A DNA stretch of 8,498 bases from a candidate division CSSED10-310 bacterium (GTDB taxonomy: Bacteria; CSSED10-310; JAFGDC01): positions 1 through 8,498 of the forward strand of contig JAFGDC010000512.1 of the NCBI GenBank assembly GCA_016932295.1. Reading direction: 5' to 3'. Made by a program: the position numbers and the translations under genes. The notes beneath the pieces are model-generated. The model had not been told where the DNA came from. It saw only the letters and a program-made list of their open reading frames with translations, and ran no database searches. Below, one piece after another: positions 7,701 to 8,498 of this stretch (the first letter of the stretch is position 1; each line of letters begins with the position of its first letter).

Positions 7701-7863
7701 GATAATCCAGCCTTACAATCCGATGTACGAGGACATCCTGAACTTCGTCTGGCCTTCCGGCGCCGGTGCCGCCGACAACATCATCTTCTGGCTCGGTCTG
7801 CTGCAGTCAGGCACCATCGATGTGCATTGCATTCACTACACATCGTTCGGTTTCTCAGAATAA
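4777..7863 (+). CDS. Secreted multidomain protein: clostripain-like (C11) domain lacking the usual His, two lamin-tail-type repeats, Pro/Thr linker, aromatic C-terminal domain
   Basis: This protein has 1028 residues. Residues 1-25 are a Sec signal peptide (MKR, hydrophobic core, VAA before Q26). Residues about 30-400 resemble peptidase C11: AKWTMIMIVAGN is the first strand, and KCDILHFGLCLSG with C189 matches the catalytic Cys segment. The strand that normally ends in a WDHG-type His motif reads HYLLSLRGNED, with N130 at the His position, so ordinary activity is doubtful. Two lamin-tail-like repeats follow: LLITEINPY (410) and LLITEVAPN (649), each with an EIYN segment and a later GSIQR. A Pro/Thr linker (887-915) leads to a C-terminal domain with GEYWFWPNWGQDL (958-970), a module I recognise only loosely from secreted proteins of uncultivated bacteria. 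There is no lipobox or C-terminal membrane anchor. The ATG at 4777 has GGAG 6 nt upstream; a hairpin terminator follows. It may be a surface binding protein or a divergent protease. Confidence 0.85.
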   Translation: MKRGMAVGLAVILLTGLAMTSEVAAQRNAKWTMIMIVAGNYDSMQEKLELVGASSDVNVIVLHDPYGLNNSFAYRMPNGPGAAIPIPLNQIFTNPGQEIAIADRYVLDEFLDYVQTTYPADHYLLSLRGNEDFYSFIEDRDDGEGRKNEAARTDDRYDGITIVNFEWVMQQFVARNGGQKCDILHFGLCLSGVIDWIYEMADYCDYFVGTEHNSNPPVAAYWRNYRYAWEMTTDPDITPEYLATRMVEIFLSHAYDGYHTDEPATASAIDLSAMPAFSGAISQVFTRLRQIMSTHDEDILRAISETERFGYYRRLDIRHFLENLVRLVDDAQLRTNANLAMAAFDNLIVEERHEHFRDANGIMIPVLNYSRWNSEVGSNYLARYGTFAEDTGFDDFMDALPMPSAPVSGLLITEINPYPMVSSGTNGDRVEIYNKGSYAVDLRGLSIDDLDAGRMYAFVDGDDVNHIAAVLQPGEFAVVRLRRAGANPYPSPADAEVIEQSYGVDIISYIAGERTILSDHDDQVVLMDRDYVLDAVAWHNGSGSSSGIEAVNLERLVELEVWQGAADIAQHYFMSNFLDGNTYESDSLDFGYIAGSEPGSIQRCYNGLYFSEGALGADSSANFCVCRNTNLGTFTPTGQSFEPRSTPNLLITEVAPNITATSSSGDKIEIYNLGPEVVDLYDVVLSDLDPGEHEEDLCGEEIQIVTDDIGPDQVLLYTGYMVVVELLTDGAAAQPAPQQTTYGWLVKVRAGEQFNVRGDHVALLNRDGGDLIDSLVYANNDLSEFDSDSAKMDFVMDMDALTQTHGGFGFVLNGGNAWTGANHHQGQALDAAFTAVVGTCVRFPWGQDEGGSIQRTLQNSQFRQGNPDSAAIFTTSQSTTFGVLPGAPPATATPTPTGTAPTPTPTPFTTATPSNVECSIYTNQGHYRPNDLFVLSTSILNTGNQVTVDEYIILDVWGEYWFWPNWGQDLNFMTRIIQPYNPMYEDILNFVWPSGAGAADNIIFWLGLLQSGTIDVHCIHYTSFGFSE
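6004..7440 (+). repeat. Two tandem protein-level repeats of about 240 residues, each built on a lamin-tail-type domain
   Basis: Unit 1 covers residues 410-648 (6004-6720) and unit 2 covers 649-888 (6721-7440). Matching landmarks are LLITE, EIYN, a VDL-to-DLD segment ending in Asp-Gly, VVLMDRD versus VALLNRD, and GSIQR followed by about 35 residues. Offsets are 237-239 residues for the first landmarks and 252 for GSIQR, so unit 2 carries small insertions. DNA identity is low by eye, so the duplication is old. Confidence 0.75.
7435..7521 (+). repeat. Low-complexity Pro/Thr linker
   Basis: Alternating Thr-Pro codons (residues about 887-915, including TPTPTGTAPTPTPTP) form a stiff extracellular linker between the repeats and the C-terminal domain. 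Such linkers are common in secreted multidomain proteins and may be O-glycosylated. Confidence 0.85.
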
Positions 7864-7881
7864 TTGACACGATTATTCGCA

Positions 7882-7907
7882 GGGGGGGCGATCACCGTCC
7901 CCCTTTT
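7882..7907 (+). terminator. Rho-independent terminator after the secreted C11-like gene
   Basis: GGGGGGCG (7883-7890) pairs with CGTCCCCC (7896-7903) through one G-T wobble, with loop ATCAC, followed by four T. It begins 19 nt after the stop codon. The T tract is short but the stem is very GC-rich. Confidence 0.75.
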
Positions 7908-7984
7908 CATGTGCGGGACGGGCACCGGAGCCCTGACCACCTGCCGGATTGTTTTCCTTCATGAGATAGAAGGGAAACGCGAGT

Positions 7985-8004
7985 TTTTTCACCTTGGTGA
8001 AGAA
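7985..8004. repeat. Inverted repeat in the intergenic gap
   Basis: TTTTTCACC and GGTGAAGAA pair over nine positions with one wobble around TT. The T run precedes rather than follows the stem on the plus strand, and none follows on the minus strand, so it does not read as a terminator. The remainder of 7908-8075 shows no gene that I can support. Confidence 0.4.
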
Positions 8005-8075
8005 GGCGGCGCAGCCAGGATGCGGGCGTGGGGAACCTCAGTGCATTCAGGCGGGGGATTGGACTGCCCGGTGAA

Positions 8076-8104
8076 TTGACTTGTCGCCTGGCAATCATTT
8101 TAAT
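8076..8104 (+). promoter_or_regulatory. Near-consensus sigma70-type promoter for the right-edge secreted protein
   Basis: TTGACT (8076-8081), an exact 17-nt spacer and TTTAAT (8099-8104) each match the consensus at five of six bases, within a locally AT-rich patch. Transcription would start near 8111, giving a leader of about 66 nt. It is the best promoter in the window. Confidence 0.65.
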
Positions 8105-8167
8105 ATATACGTTTCCTGAGATGTGTGTTGCGTTGCCGTGTGGCTTTGTGAAATGCCCGCAGGGTGT

Positions 8168-8172
8168 GGAGG
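8168..8172 (+). promoter_or_regulatory. Ribosome binding site for the right-edge secreted protein
   Basis: GGAGG lies 4 nt before the ATG at 8177, a strong core with slightly short spacing. Confidence 0.65.
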
Positions 8173-8176
8173 CTGT

Positions 8177-8498
8177 ATGAAAGAACGATGGAATCTTCGG
8201 GGAGTTGTGTTTGCGCTCGCATTCCTGACAGGCGTCACCAGCGCTGCACTGACCGCGGATCGAGTGGGTCAACTGGATGCACCCGCGCGAAAAAATTGGT
8301 GGCCTTTTGAGCTGAAAGCGCCCTATGCCTCGGTGCGGCAGTACAGCCAGCGGATGATTCAACTGCCGGTGGCCGAATTCGACAGTTCCGCAGGTGAACC
8401 GCGCCTGCCGCGCGAATTGACCGCGGACTTGATTCCTGGCGACCTGGAGTACGCGTACTACATCGTGCAGTTCGAGGGTCCGGTCCGGGAGGATTGGA
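8177..8498 (+). CDS. Secreted protein, N-terminal part only; resembles the N-terminal region of subtilisin-like (S8) proteases
   Basis: There are 107 codons before the window ends, with no stop. Residues 1-23 form a Sec signal peptide: positive start (MKERWNLR), hydrophobic core, and TSA before A24. Residues 24-85 have no motif that I recognise. Residues 86-107 include LEYAYYIVQFEGPVREDW, which resembles the inhibitor-like strand that opens secreted subtilase N-terminal regions (YxIVQF-x-GPV followed by an acidic, Trp-containing turn). The catalytic domain, if present, lies past the edge, so the protease call is an inference. A ribosome site and a near-consensus promoter precede the gene and a terminator separates it from the previous one, so it is its own transcription unit. 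Being next to another secreted peptidase-like protein fits an extracellular proteolysis or surface role. Confidence 0.6.
   Translation, partial: MKERWNLRGVVFALAFLTGVTSAALTADRVGQLDAPARKNWWPFELKAPYASVRQYSQRMIQLPVAEFDSSAGEPRLPRELTADLIPGDLEYAYYIVQFEGPVREDW

Noticed and set aside
7864..8079. Plus-strand frame of 71 codons directly after the secreted protein
   Set aside because: It starts at a non-ATG codon, runs through the terminator hairpin, has no ribosome site and looks like no protein.
7907..8362. Minus-strand frame of 151 codons
   Set aside because: It runs antisense through the promoter and signal peptide of the right-edge gene and lacks a recognisable domain.

Overview
The window is GC-rich, tightly packed bacterial DNA. 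It looks like a Gram-negative, probably uncultivated lineage: there are Sec signal peptides, a Wzm/TagG-type exporter permease, large secreted multidomain proteins with a Pro/Thr linker, and GTG starts behind clear Shine-Dalgarno sites. The phylum cannot be settled from this stretch. No tRNA, rRNA, CRISPR array, insertion sequence or phage gene was seen.

Left half, minus strand (4526 down to 1): four genes packed as one operon. In transcription order they are a radical SAM protein with four C-terminal cysteines and a helical tail (4526-3123), a second, paralogous radical SAM protein (3121-2006), an ABC-2 type export permease (2003-1167), and a type I phosphodiesterase/AP-superfamily hydrolase that runs off the left edge (1170-1). 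The junctions are 1 nt, 2 nt and a 4-nt ATGA overlap, so translational coupling is likely. The two radical SAM proteins keep the same auxiliary-cluster cysteine spacing. With a polysaccharide-type exporter and a COG3379-like phosphohydrolase, the best inference is synthesis, modification and export of a cell-surface polymer or conjugate. The substrate is unknown, and the exporter ATPase is not in the window.

Centre (4527-4776): a divergent intergenic region with a plausible minus-strand promoter, a weak plus-strand promoter and a perfect 16-bp palindrome that could be a shared operator.

Right half, plus strand: a 1028-residue secreted protein (4777-7863). It has a clostripain-like (C11) domain in which the catalytic Cys is kept but the usual His position is Asn, then two tandem lamin-tail-type repeats of about 240 residues, a Pro/Thr linker and an aromatic-rich C-terminal domain. 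It ends in a strong hairpin terminator. After a 270-nt gap with a near-consensus promoter, a second secreted protein begins (8177 to the window edge). Its visible part resembles the N-terminal region of secreted subtilisin-like proteases. The right half therefore looks like a secreted protease or pseudoprotease neighbourhood, transcribed separately from the left operon.
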